64,000 bases of DNA from Acridotheres tristis (taxonomy: Eukaryota; Chordata; Aves; Passeriformes; Sturnidae), in NCBI GenBank assembly GCA_037013685.1, contig CM072894.1, forward strand, positions 7,132,841 to 7,196,840. The letters are read 5' to 3'. Of this stretch, positions 37,561-50,100 are shown piece by piece. Within the stretch, counting starts at the first letter, position 1; each line of letters starts with the position of its first letter. A program made the position numbers and the translations under genes. The notes beneath the pieces are model-generated. The model did not search any database. It was not told the origin of the DNA and saw only the letters and a list, made by a program, of their open reading frames with translations.

Positions 37561-37568
37561 TTTAAATA
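37561..37568 (-). promoter_or_regulatory. TATA-like element of the COL5A2 promoter
   Basis: The minus strand reads CCTATTTAAAGC here, a good TATA-type core about 190 bases upstream of the start codon. It would place transcription initiation near 37535-37541. I saw no clear CCAAT box nearby. The call depends on position upstream of a confident exon 1 and the match; no transcript evidence is available. Confidence 0.55.
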
Positions 37569-37652
37569 GGAAGAATGCTGCCTCCACTTTCTTCCTGCCC
37601 CTTTTCAGCCCGTTCAGGCTCCTAATCATCCACTCCCTGCCAAGCAACAGTC

Positions 37653-37662
37653 TGATTGATGG
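37653..37662 (-). promoter_or_regulatory. PBX/HOX-type site upstream of COL5A2
   Basis: The plus strand reads TGATTGATGG (CCATCAATCA on the gene strand), the standard composite site for PBX with an anterior HOX protein. It lies roughly 115-125 bases upstream of the estimated start site. From memory, the human COL5A2 proximal promoter has a cell-type-specific element at about -149 to -95 bound by PBX1/2, PREP1 and HOXB1, so both motif and distance fit. Binding in this species is inference. Confidence 0.55.
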
Positions 37663-39844
37663 TAAATAACCGAATCAGAGCTGGCTACACTCTTCCTTGC
37701 TTGAACTTTTCTCTTTACGAGCACACTTGCAGGATATTTTCCTCTGCTGTGCAGTGCATGTGCTTTTTCAGGACCAGTTATTAAGCAAGCAAAAGCAGAG
37801 TTTTAAGAAGCTGTCAGGAAGAGAAAGCTCGGCTTTTACCACACCCAGCGCACGCTTCCTGGAAACGGAGGGTATAGCCCCATTTGGAGCCGATTCCCTT
37901 TTTAGGAACTCGATCCCTTGCAGCGCGCCAGAGGAGGATTTCCTCCTCTCCCCTGATAACTGCCCCCTGCCCCGCTGTTATCAAACGGGACTCCAGTCCC
38001 TTGAGAGGGGCTCACAGAGCTAAAATAAGGCAGCTTGCTTCAGGAACTTGTAAATAAGCCCTCTTCACCCGAAGGGAAATAATCATTCTCAAATGAATTC
38101 TTTCGCTGAATAATCATTCCTCAAATGCCTACGTGCTCTATATTTACTGTTCTACCAGTTGGGAAGACTGTTGGAAATCACCAGAAGATGCTCTACACTT
38201 TTAATACCAGAATGCCCGCTCAAACTATCCAATGATCTGCTTTTCTTCAAGGTTCTCTATCCCTGTTCCCTGACAAACCTACCTAAGCCCCAGCCTAGTA
38301 TTTAGCCCTTAACAATGTGCCTTAATTAGCATTGTAGCATGAGCACTAAGCAAATCTCTTCTTTGTGGATCACTCGCAACTGGCAGTAGAATGTTTAATT
38401 TCTTTCTTCCCACAGTGTTTATGGCCTGCTGAAAGGAAGCTCAGTCACTAATCCCCTCATTAGCTAAGAATGGGGTCATCTATACCTGCTGCAGGGAAAT
38501 GTAGATTCATTTGCTGGAAGGTTTTTTATATTCAGCCATTTCAGCTCGAGAACAATCCCATTTGAAGTACACATCTTCACCTGGATTCATACAGATTGGA
38601 GAGTCTCTGGCTAATCACAGCATGATTTAGCACCCCTCAGTGATGCAGAATCCTAAAGCCTGTGAAGTTTTCTTCTGTCTCTTCAAAGGACCAGAAAGCC
38701 CAGAAGAAGAAAGGTAACCCAGAAAATGGGCACTGCGATGCTACGTCAAACCTCCTCTAACTGCAAAACCAGAGATTAATGTAAAAATACACTAAAGATA
38801 ACAACATCAAAGTTCCCTACTCTCTTGCACCAAGCTGTCTTGACACCTTTTTTTCCTAAGGTTTTCAAAGATACCTTCTGCCATTTCACTCCTAGGAGAG
38901 ATTCCTACAGTGATATCTAAAAGTTACTCTTCATATCTAATTCTGCTTTGGTCTCACCAATAAATTATGATACAAAACTAAAATACGTGAACAATAGAAT
39001 AGAAAAGGATACAAATTGAATCCATTCCCTTAAGTCCCCTTATAAATACTTCCTTCTATCATAGTTCTGCCCTTAAAGATGGTTTCAGTTTCATTACAAG
39101 CATCATATGGAGTCATTAAGTCTATCATTTTTCATTTAAACAAATTCACTTGCAAGTCTAAGCTATTTGATAACATTCCATTGGATAAGAGTGAGAGAAA
39201 ATCTTCAGGTAGCACCACCACTGTGAATAGAGTCAGACCAAGCAATTACGAGTGGGGAGATAAGCAATTCCAAGTATGCTCAGTGTTACTTCTCCTCTCT
39301 TCCTCTCAACAGGGGAGAAGCCAACATTGCATAGAATAATATTGTATATTTATGCAGCAACTTCTCTCCGATGTTTTCTCACTTTTTTCCACAGATTTTA
39401 GGATTCTGTAAGAACAAAGGAATGTGGAATTTTGCAAATTAGCCCAAGGTCATGGATTCACTAGTAAAGACTTTCTTGGAGCTCATTTTTCTTCTGTGCC
39501 ATGGAAAACTTACACAAGAAAATTCCTTGGGAGGAGAATCCTGGGCCCCAACTCCTGGAACAGATCTTCCTCCAATCCTTTATTGTTAAACACCCAGCTT
39601 ACAGTATGTAACCACACGAGATTTAGTAGACAGAGACACTGCAGAAGTGATAGGACTGAATCTTCTTTGTCTAGTCGATCTCAGTAGAGCAATAAATGTG
39701 GAAAAGCAGGAAACAAACCCAGGCTCCTTCCACCAGCAGGAGACACTTTGAATTCAGGATTGCCTCAGGTACTGATTTGTGACTGATTACACACAGGAGA
39801 TGAGAAAGTGATATGGCATTAGTAAAAAATCACTTTCTAATAGA
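37663..39844. other. COL5A2 upstream flank, no gene recognised
   Basis: Sequence immediately upstream of the proximal promoter. The first few hundred bases are moderately GC-rich, with a CCACACCC (KLF-type) motif near 37839 and a GATAA near 37955. Beyond 38.1 kb it is AT-rich with no recognised element. A 108-codon plus-strand frame at 37697-38023 has no known similarity. Confidence 0.5.
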
Positions 39845-40260
39845 CTCACAGAATAGTTAAGGTTATAAAGGACCTTTATAGGTCATCTAGTCCAAGCCCC
39901 CTGCAACAAGGAGGGACATCTTCAAATAGATCTGGCTTCTCAGAGCTCTGTCCAGCCTGATCCTGAAGGTTTCCAGGTGTGGGGCATCCACCACCTCTTT
40001 GTGACTCCTTTTCCAGTGTTTCATCACTCTCATCACAAAATTCTTCTTTATAGCTAGTCTGAATCTAGATTCTTTTACTTTAAAGCCATTACCCCTCGTC
40101 CAATCACAACAGGCCCTGCCAAAATGTGTATCCCCATCTTTCTGACAGACCCCCTTTGGGTACTGGCAGGATACTATAAGGTCTCTGCAGAGCTTTCTCC
40201 AGGTTAAACAACCCCAACTCCTCCAGCCTGTCTTCACAGGAGAGATGTTCCGTGCTTTGC
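39845..40260 (-). mobile_element. CR1 LINE 3' fragment, older subfamily
   Basis: Read on the plus strand it begins with the reversed CR1 tail (CACAGAATAGTTAAGG), continues GGTCATCTAGTCCAAGCCCC, then CACCACCTCTTTGTGACTCC and CCCCAACTCCTCCAGCCTGT, the order expected for a reversed CR1 3' region. Divergence is noticeably greater than in the copy at 54.7 kb. The 116-codon minus-strand frame (39887-40237) is a by-product. The 5' boundary near 40260 is approximate. Confidence 0.85.
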
Positions 40261-43200
40261 ATTAGAGCAACCTTCACTTTTTAAGGAGCTTTATACAACA
40301 TGAAGGGAAATGACAGCACAGTAACAAAATCTTCACACAAAAGCACTGTGTGCTCAATGATGAGCTCTAAAAAGTCTTGGTGAAATAAGAACTGTCCCCA
40401 AAGCTAGGACACTCCTAGAAATGTCAAGACACAATACTCTGGGAAAAATATATCACTAAATACTCCCTAATATCCTGTTTGCTGATATTACCTACTTTTA
40501 GCCAGTAAGTCAGTACCATAAGTTATCTGACCTAAAAGTCATGTGTAAAGTTCAAAATTACTCAAAAGTCAAAGCACATTGTCAGTGATAGATGAGGCTA
40601 GGGAATACTCTTGAGTAATTGGGAGGACTCAGAAATATATTAAATTATAATTCACACACTTAAACCTTTCAATCTCAAAGTCAGGCCAGAAAAACACAAT
40701 TAGCAGCTTCAGATGCATCCGAGCATGCATACAAATGAGCAATTAAATCCAATCTCCAGAAGGGCCTCTCCAATGGAGGCTCTCACACCTTTCACACTGT
40801 TACAGTGCTCCTGTCCTAAACTAATCTGTACCAAGCTGATAAAAAGTATTTTCATATAAATGAGCAACCTATCTGCTACCTATGAGAACCTGCAGCAGTG
40901 TTTTAGATCAATATGAAATCAGTGGATTCATGGAAACTGGAAATAAACTCTAGCTGAATTCAAAAGGTATCTGTTCAAAGACAAGCAAGATTTTCAAAAG
41001 CAGTGTGGTTTCACCAAAGGGACCTCACGCCAATGTGAGAGTTGCCATCAAGTTTTATGTAGGCAGTTAAATGTAGGGTAAGTGCTGTTTGAAATTTCCA
41101 CCTTGTATAACTTCTTCGATCACACACTTGGCTTTAAAAAAAAAAAGCAGCAAATTGCCACACCATATATTTAACTCGCAAAAATATAGTTCAAATAAAA
41201 TGCTTGCCCTTTCTTGGAATTAACCATTAAAATGAACATGACTGAAATAATATATGAGAGGAAAATAGTTCTACCTTTGAAGTATGTTCACTTTGCACTT
41301 TTAAGACCATTTCTGCATAAGGAATCAGTTTTCCCGTTTCATACAGCTAGTAAAAGGAGAGAAAATTCTGCTATTTAAAATGAGAAAATGTAATAGAAAA
41401 CTACAGAAAAGGGCAAGAATGAAAACAGAGGAATATTATACTACTTTTCAATCATATTTTAACTGGACTAGATTCCAAACTGCCTCAGAATCATAATCTT
41501 CCTGCAGAGAAATCCACCGAAAAACAAGTATCAGCTAGAGATTTAAACAATGCTACATCAGTAACACTGCTGCCTAGTTATAGGAAAATATTCCCATCAA
41601 CCTTTTTGTAGGAAGGTTTAAAACATGAATTTAAGTCCTAATAGAGGAAAAAATCTCTTTCTTGGTTGCATTCAACCTTTGTAAAGTTTTTTCAGTTTAT
41701 TTTTAATTTCGGGACATAGGATGATACTTTGCTTTCAAACTGCAAGTGAGGAGTCTTGGATTATGTCAGTCACCAGAAATGGTGCTATGAGGAGTTCCAA
41801 ACCCAGTAAATTCAATAAGTTATTGACACTGGCAGCCTTTCCTTTAGAAATTCTCAATTAAATTAAACTTAACATTAGTCTAAGTAAAAAAAAAGTCAAG
41901 GAATTAATTAGGGAAATAATTAGAGAAACACTTGCATGAAGTCCTCTGAAAATTATTCTTTACCTAGAACACGAAAAACAGCATCATTATTTTATTCTTT
42001 ATAACAAATTCATTGTCAAGCTGGCTTTTGTCTGCCTAAGAACTTAAACTGATTAAGTGAGACTATAAAAGGATCACAGCAAGCTACCCACTTAAGTAGC
42101 AAGGCCAAATGCTAATCTGTAATTCAAATAGGTCCCAACTGATGGCCTTCACTGTTTTTTTCCCCTGATATTTAATTAATTTACCTTGGGACCCCGAGAT
42201 AGCTTACTTTGTTCTTTTTCATTGACTGAAAGTCCCTGCAAAAGGAGTTAAAAGTTCCATCTGACAAGCATATTCATAACTCAAATAATTTTTCTGACCT
42301 AGAGAATCACTTAAACCAATGGGAGTGTAAAGAAAGAATTTGGCTGAAAGTTTATTTTTAACCCTATTCTCTTGTGGGAATAGGCTTGTTATAAAATTGC
42401 GGCTCAGGATTACTTAATCACCACCTCCAAACTTCATCCACAGTTTTAAAATAGTATTATTTCATTGTCATTCCTTATTTTAAAATTCATGCCCAAGACT
42501 ATGTAGAATTATTTTGTCCTAACACAGATTTCAGACCACTCAACTGTGCTTTAATACACACAGTGCAACCCCAAGCAAAAATGAGTCCTTTGGTAACTTG
42601 TCATCACATCCTAGTATAACATACCATGTCTTCAAGAAACAAAACACTCTGTCTTTGAGAGTTTAAATTGTGTAAACTAAGGACATGATTAAAATGTATT
42701 GATTTCATCCGCGATTGTAGAAGTTTCATATCTGTTGCTGTTTATTTAAATGGATGTAATTGCTGCAGGTTTCAAATATTCACAAATATTAACAGAATTT
42801 ATTCTCACAAATGTAAGAAGCATCAATGACTCCCCAGAAAGGACAGGAAGATGATGTGGGGCTCAATTAAACTCATATTGCCCATGCTCTTATCTAAAGA
42901 GCCATGCAGATGGAACACTATTGTCACCAGTATTTATGTTTATGGATCTAAGAGTGTGTGTCCTCAACTACCAGCAGCAAAATAGTCATATTAGCACAGC
43001 ATTCTGCCTGGGCCTGTGTGCAGCTCTCCTCTCTGCATAATTGTTTCAGTTTGGGTAAGAAAAGAGCCATGGATTCCATTTTGGTCTCATGGACTAACAT
43101 CCCATTGGCCACTATCAGGCTGTGACCAAAGTATAGTAAATTCCCCAGGCAATTGTTTTCCCTATCATTACACCATTATTTTTAAAGCATTGATCTTTAG

Positions 43201-44017
43201 CCTTGGAATTGAATTTGTAGAACATCGAAAGCAGATGGAATCATCTACTTGAAACCCAGGGAATAAAACATTTAAGTTTGTAGCAACGTTCTTACCAACC
43301 ATAACAGGAGCAAGAAGTTCCCAATGCAGTCCTACAAACCACATTGCTCCCAAGTTACATCTGATTTCCCAGCAAAATAAAAATGCTGAAAAGCCTGTAC
43401 ACACTACATGCCAATTAACAGAGCTGGCCTACAGATGTGACTGGAGAATGGCTAAAGCAGCTCCAGGAGGGACTTTAGAATCACCGAGCCAGTCACAGAA
43501 TACAGACGTTAAAATTAATCTGAGAGAAAAATATGTAATGCTCCAAGGAAAGTTAGTTACTGATCAAGCTCTACGGACTCAGTCTCCAAGTAAGATAAAC
43601 CCCAAGGTAATCAAATGTACTGGAATGTGTCTGAGCTCAAAATGAGATTTTGTCAGCAGTTGCTCAGGGCCTGAGCCTGCTGCTCGCAGGGAGCCGTGGG
43701 GGAACCGTGCTGGGTGGCCTGCAGGAGGGAGTGTCTTGAGCAGATGGGGCACTGTGCAAGCCAAAAGTGGAGACAGGTCCAAGGAGTGTCTTCTCTCACA
43801 GGGAAAGGGCCACTAAAACAAGGAATATATTTCCCCCCCCACTAAATCCCCATATTTATTATTACATCCATATGAAACAAAGTGCCTGTGACTTTACACA
43901 CACTATAAAGTAGGACTGAAGGGATCCATTTACACAGGATATTGTTTCCCATGTTAAAAAAGCCTTAGCAGATGTTTAGTGAATGTTCAGTATCTATAGA
44001 CACAGTTGGACAACATT
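40261..44017. other. Intergenic sequence, no feature recognised
   Basis: AT-rich sequence upstream of COL5A2. A run of nine C residues occurs near 43832. Open frames are under 80 codons and show no known motif. Confidence 0.55.
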
Positions 44018-44119
44018 CTCAGACACGTGGTGGGATTCTTGAGGTGTGCTGTGCTTGGCCATGAGTTGGACTCGATAATCTTGATGGGTCCTTTCCAACT
44101 CAGCATATTCTATGATATA
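44018..44119 (+). mobile_element. CR1 LINE 3'-end fragment
   Basis: It contains CAGACACGTGGTGGGATTCT, GAGTTGGACTCGATAATCTT and GGGTCCTTTCCAACTCAGCA followed by TATTCTATGATATAATG, a typical CR1 3' end of the subfamily whose tail reads CAGGATATTCTATGATT. It is 5'-truncated to about 100 bases. Confidence 0.85.
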
Positions 44120-47100
44120 ATGCCCTATATTAAATTTACATTTTCCAGAAAAACCGCATTTTTAAACATATTGGTTTTTGTCTGGGATAGTTGAAGTGAT
44201 TTTGATTCCACTTACTTAGCATTTAAAATTGGGAAAAGCCTCAGCTCCATTGACAAAAGGAACTTAGCTTGCTCAGCATCTTACTGGAATTGTTCTGCTT
44301 TCTATAAGGTAACCTTCTTAAAATACATTATTCAATATCTTTAATTACCAAGAAGAAACAGATTTAATAATTTCAGGGCAGACATTTTTGACACCAGCTC
44401 AAAGCAGTAGACACAGGGATGAAAGACTGCCCCTGTTGAAGTTAGCAGCAATATTTCAGCTGCTGAATTAATGTATTCTCTTGTGATGGAAGCTTCCACC
44501 CCTTTTTTACCCATCTTTTCATCACTCTGTAAATACATAAACTTTAATCTGCTTTAAAGGTTTGGAATTGTTGAGATGATCCTTTTAGATTATTTCCAGT
44601 ACTATTTTCCTGCTAGCAATAAAATGTGATTTATGTAAGGGCTGTATTCTCTCTTAAAAGTGAGTCCTCTTCTAGAAAATAGGATCTACCTCTATCTGAT
44701 AAATGGAAAACCAGGGCATTCATAAAACCAAATTTAAAAACAATTTTAAAAACCATGAAAAAGGAAATCTTGTCATATTTTTAGTATTTTCCATGTTGAC
44801 ATGGACATTCTCTATTTCTTTCTTTTAAGCTGCCAGGAAAAACTGTGCCAACATGGACAAAATTATGGATAATTAATAAAAGAAAGGGGAACAGCAACAA
44901 CAGTGGAAGGAAGTAATAAAGGAGAAAAAAAGGAATCAGAATCTGTGTAAGTCAGGGATATAAGACTCGAATTTATGCATCACATTCACACAAAAAAAGA
45001 AAGAAAACTTTCTGTAATAGAGTTATAATTCTAGCACTGGGGGTGTTGGTGCCACCACTAGAACTGTAAGTCCAGGATATTAAATAAATGTCAGGACAGT
45101 TGTATCTAGGTTCAAATAGAGAATGCAAAGGAGGTTTATTCTGCCTGCTTTACTTTTCCATTTCCTTTCCATGCTGTCTTCTTTCCAATATTTTATAGTT
45201 TTTATGAGCCTTATTGCACTAAGATTCTGTGAATGCATGTGTGGACCACATTTTGGACTGCCTTTAAACATTAAGTGCTAATTGAAAACATAGATTATTC
45301 ACAATTCATCAAGTTTACATTTAATTTTTGCTGTGAAAAAAATGTGCAAACTGAGCCCTTTTAGAAAACTTTTTAAAATTTTGATTTCAATGCAGAGCTC
45401 TTTATGAGGTAGGCTTATTTTCAAAGTTATGACCCATCACCAAGTGGATTTTCATCTGTTTAATGGGCTGAAGCAGATTGTGGAAGAGAATATGTGCTGT
45501 CCCTACTCACTGGCATGCTTTATTTTGCCTCAACCGACTGCTTTCATGATGTAGTTCAGGAAATCAGCCTCTTACCTTTTTTAAAGATTGATAGTTTTGA
45601 TGAGCCTTAGTAATTTTATAAAATAGTTATTAAAGCTTAAAGATGGTTGTCCATTTCCACAATAGCATAACTTAGTGCTTCTCAAAAATCCCCCTACCCA
45701 AAGAGGGGCAAAAACTTATACACAAAAGCTATTTATATCTCTTGTTATACCATTTCTGGCAGCAGCTGAAATACTTAAGCCCGGTGGCACTGCAGCACAT
45801 GAACACAATCCTGGATCCAGTGATTGGGGTGGTTTGAAATGTACCCAGAGACAGGTAACAGCCACAGTGGGTAACTGGACTGCTCTTTTTCCCCTCACCT
45901 AATGGCTGCTTGCTATCTGGGAAAGATTGGGAATTCCTGATAGAAAGCAAAGGTTTGCATAGATGATTTATATTCAGGTACTTTAAAAATACCAGACCAT
46001 GTCACATATACTCTCCCTCAAATCCACTGGGATTAAAATTACACCCACATTACCTCAGCAGGCAAGTCATGTCTGCCCACTGCTGCACAGAGCACAGCCC
46101 ACACAAACCAAGCCATGTGTGAAAAAGCCCCATACAAAACGTGGGCTAAACTCAGATCTCTCCCACCATGCTTATTTCCATCAGATAAGGTGCTTTCCAT
46201 GTGGGTCCCCTAAGCAAACCCAGACTTGTGGAAAATTACCCATGCAGAAAAGTAGCCAAGCAGTGCAGCCATCACCCACTGAGCTTCCCACTGCCCAGAG
46301 ACACAACCCTGGCACTACAGGACACTGCACATGGGCAGTAGGAAGACAGATTTTTAATATTCCCTGTCCTCTTCCTTCCATGTCCACTACTATATATTTC
46401 TAATTGTCATACATATTCAAACTTTATTGGACTAAACCCTTTTTACTTAATCCAAGCACAAACACATCCACAAAAACCAAGTATAGGTATGAGTTAATTG
46501 CAACTTGTATTTCTTGTAATCAGGCTGGTTGAGTATTTGTATCTCATGTTGTGTTATCATTTTGATCATTATATTCTTACCAATCATTCAGGGTACTTTC
46601 AGAAGGTTTGTTTGGCTTTGTTTACTTAATGTGACCATTATAAATTTACTCCCAATCACATTTTTACAAAGAAAAGGGGCCTGAATAACAAGTACTTGAT
46701 GTTCCACAGATTTCAGGATACTAGGAATTACATGTTTGATTGTAATTGGCTATTTTGATCCTTATATTTAAACATCTCATACACTGGGTAGAAGACATAG
46801 GTGGAAATGCTCATTCAATTTATTTTGCATGCTTCCAACATTCAACTATGCACTAATTCACCAATGAAGAGAAAACATTAAATTGCATGAAGGATAATTT
46901 CATGCAGGATAAAACATGTGCTTTTGCTTAGTGTTAAAAATACTTATCCTTTGCAACTAGATTGCAAGTTTTAACTATCTGCTACTATTGATTCATATAA
47001 TATTTTTTGTTATTACTTACAAAGGCTGCAATAGAAAATGTCAATTCATATACAATTTTAATGAAGCTGGAAGAATTTTCAGATTTATCTATCTGCTTCT

Positions 47101-50100
47101 TGGAACAGTTTTTAGAATTACACCTAAGAGTAAGAGATTGGTATGAAATTCTAGCACTACTCTTCTGAGAATACAGGAAAAGTTTTAATATAAAATCTTC
47201 ATCTAATTTATTTGCATTCAGGAAGCCTGTGACAATGTCCCTCTGAAGAGAAAGCAAACACATGACAGAAGAAAAGTCCTGTAAGGAACTTGACATTGAT
47301 CCCAGCCTTACCTGCAAGATTCCCTTAGGAATTGTCAAAAGTGTCACAAGCCCCACTGAAGTCACATGGTTCCATGCAGATGTTACTCAAGGATATAGCA
47401 AACTCTTAAAAAGTCACCAGCATTTAGTCAAATATCCCTCGGGCTTAGACATTCTCCAGTTTATTTTACATATCTTCTCTTTTTCTATTTTTTAGTCTTT
47501 GAAACGTTAGAGTGAGGCTTGTACACCAGCCCTTCTGAATCATCTTGTGAGGTTTCTAATGTGTAGAGAATAGAAAGAGAAAGGGGAGGAAGTTACTCCT
47601 AACCTCTCCTCAGTGCCACAGATGTTTAAAAATACTATTTATACCCATGAAGGAGAATTTTTAGGCCCCTGAAAAATCACCCAAATTGTAGAATAAAGCC
47701 ATTTCCAATGGTGGGGGGACCACTAGACCACGAAGAGCTCATTGCACTACAGCCTCAGGATGTGAAGAAACTCAGCCCACTGCCCTGCTAAAGCATGTCC
47801 TGGAACAGGGCTTCCACCATGGCAAAGGAAAGCAACCTGCCTTGTCACCAGCAAAATAACAAAATAGAGATTCTGGTAGAAAAAACAGCAAGGTAGATGA
47901 AGCCTTTTACACTCTCCATAACCCCAGACTGAGGATATTAGACCACAATGCAATGTTGTTATGACAATCTTGCAGTGGCTATTTGAATGTTTGCTGCTAG
48001 ACCTATAACAAGGAATTTTAAAAGACCACTATCTTATATATAGGCTCAAACAGACTATCAGAAGGCCAAGCTGAACCTAATACACACTTAGACTACAGGA
48101 AGTACTTAGTTAGAGTGGCACACAGACCAATATTTTCTTTGGCAAAGAATGACTCTCCATAAACAGGAACACAGTCAAATCATGCACTTTTTGCAGGAAC
48201 TAAAGTATCCAAACTCAAAAAAAAAAAAAAAAAAGTCACTACTCAAAGTTATATAGGAAAGAAAAGAACAGCTAAATAATCAAAGAATGATTCCTCTACT
48301 TTCATGAAGCTGGATCCTTTTCAACTGAAGGATTACTCCTTCAGTGCTATTGTAAGGTTTTAAAACTCTGAGTACTGTACCCAAAGAACCATTAGTTTTT
48401 ACAACAGTATATGCTTCCATAAATCCTTCAGTTCATCTACAGGCTGTTTGCAGTTGCTTATTTTCAAGCTTTATTTAGTGTCACATTTACATAGTCAGAC
48501 TGAAGTCAGCTCTAAGTGCCCTGAACACAGAGGTCAGCCAGCGTCAGAAAACTCAAAGCCAAATGCTGTTTTTCTAATGGTGGTGAGAAATTATTCAAAG
48601 AAACTGCAGAAACAATTATTGTAAGCACTATTGAAACTTAAGTCTCTGATATTTACCAGCCTTCATGGAAATCATTCTCCACTATCAATAATAAGGATAT
48701 ACCAAAAGTAGTTCTGTCATTTGTTCACTCACATTTACACAGGGGCTACTGGAAAGCTTTAATCCTGTATCTTGGCTTGTCTACAATACTCCTCTTTAAA
48801 CATATAAGTGCCCAATACTTATCCTGACAGCTGTGCTCTAAATGTTTTTTCCTGCATTTATTAGAAAGTGAATCTATCTGTATTATTGAGGACAGACATA
48901 ACTGAAGTTTGATCTGCTTCTTCAGCAAGCATGCATGATTTACACCAGGCCTATGGAACTTAGGCCTTCTCCAAGTTATCTCTGTTGGTCCTGGAATTCT
49001 ACAAATTCACCTATTTCCTCCATCTCTGAAAGAAAATTCATATCTAAGGCACTTCAATATTTTGTCATTTTAACCATCTAGGAAAATGTTCCCAGTGAAT
49101 TCTTCTTCCATGTCCTTTAAGAGTGACACAGTATCCCTTTAAAAGCAAATGTACTTCCAAAGTAAACAATTCATGTAAATATTACTTTTTCACATCTGAA
49201 CTGATGAATGCAGAATTTCTGTGAAATGACCCCCCTAAAGGTGTAATGTCACATTCAGTTTTATAATAAGTATTTACCATAAGTAATTACAGAACTTGTT
49301 TAGGAAAATCAGGTGAAATCAGCAGTCTTTCATCTGTGTAATCTTCTGTTCCCATTGTGGAAATGGGGAAGGGTTGAAATGGCCAACTGGAGATAAATAT
49401 TTTTGTAAGAAAGTCAGCTGTGTGCCAAGCAGGGCAATTCAATTACTAGTACTCAAACAAAAAATGAAGTCATTTGAAATCCCAAGGTCATCAATGCACC
49501 TGTGTAAGTCTCATTAATCTTAACTGACATTTTATACATTTGTTGAGGGCAAAACACTCTCCTACAGCTGCACATCTTCTTGAATGACTGCTCATTTTCA
49601 TGGCTTTTTATGACTGTAGGCCAGATTATAATTTAAAATTTCAAAAACCGTAGTATGTTTCAACAGACTAATCAACGTTTTTGGCTTTGGATTTGTATTA
49701 TCCTGAGCCTTATCTCTGGGTTCTGGACCTGGAGCTGCTGACAGCTGTGGCTCACATGGGTGTAGCTCCTCCTGTTGTCCCCTCACTGCCAGGGGACAGT
49801 GTGGGACTCAGCCTGGCAGCCAACACATGCCAGTTCAAAGGAGGACACATCCATGTGACTCAGCCCCTTGTTCTCCAAGCTTCCCCACTCCTCAGAAAGA
49901 GGCCTGGGCATGAAGAGAGCTGCTGGTGTCTGCACCCAGTGATGAAATTCACACACCAGCTCTGGGGATCGGACACAACTGATCCCTTGTTTGGCAGGGT
50001 CCTGTTTCCTCAGGACTCATTTCCACCTCTCACTAGGGTTTCAAATGCATCCCTCTAAATTGCTATGAAAGCTGCTAGGGCTTTAAAAGCAGGTCAGGGC

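Noticed and set aside
39887..40237. 116-codon minus-strand frame
   Set aside because: It lies wholly inside a reversed CR1 3' fragment, in its non-coding tail region.
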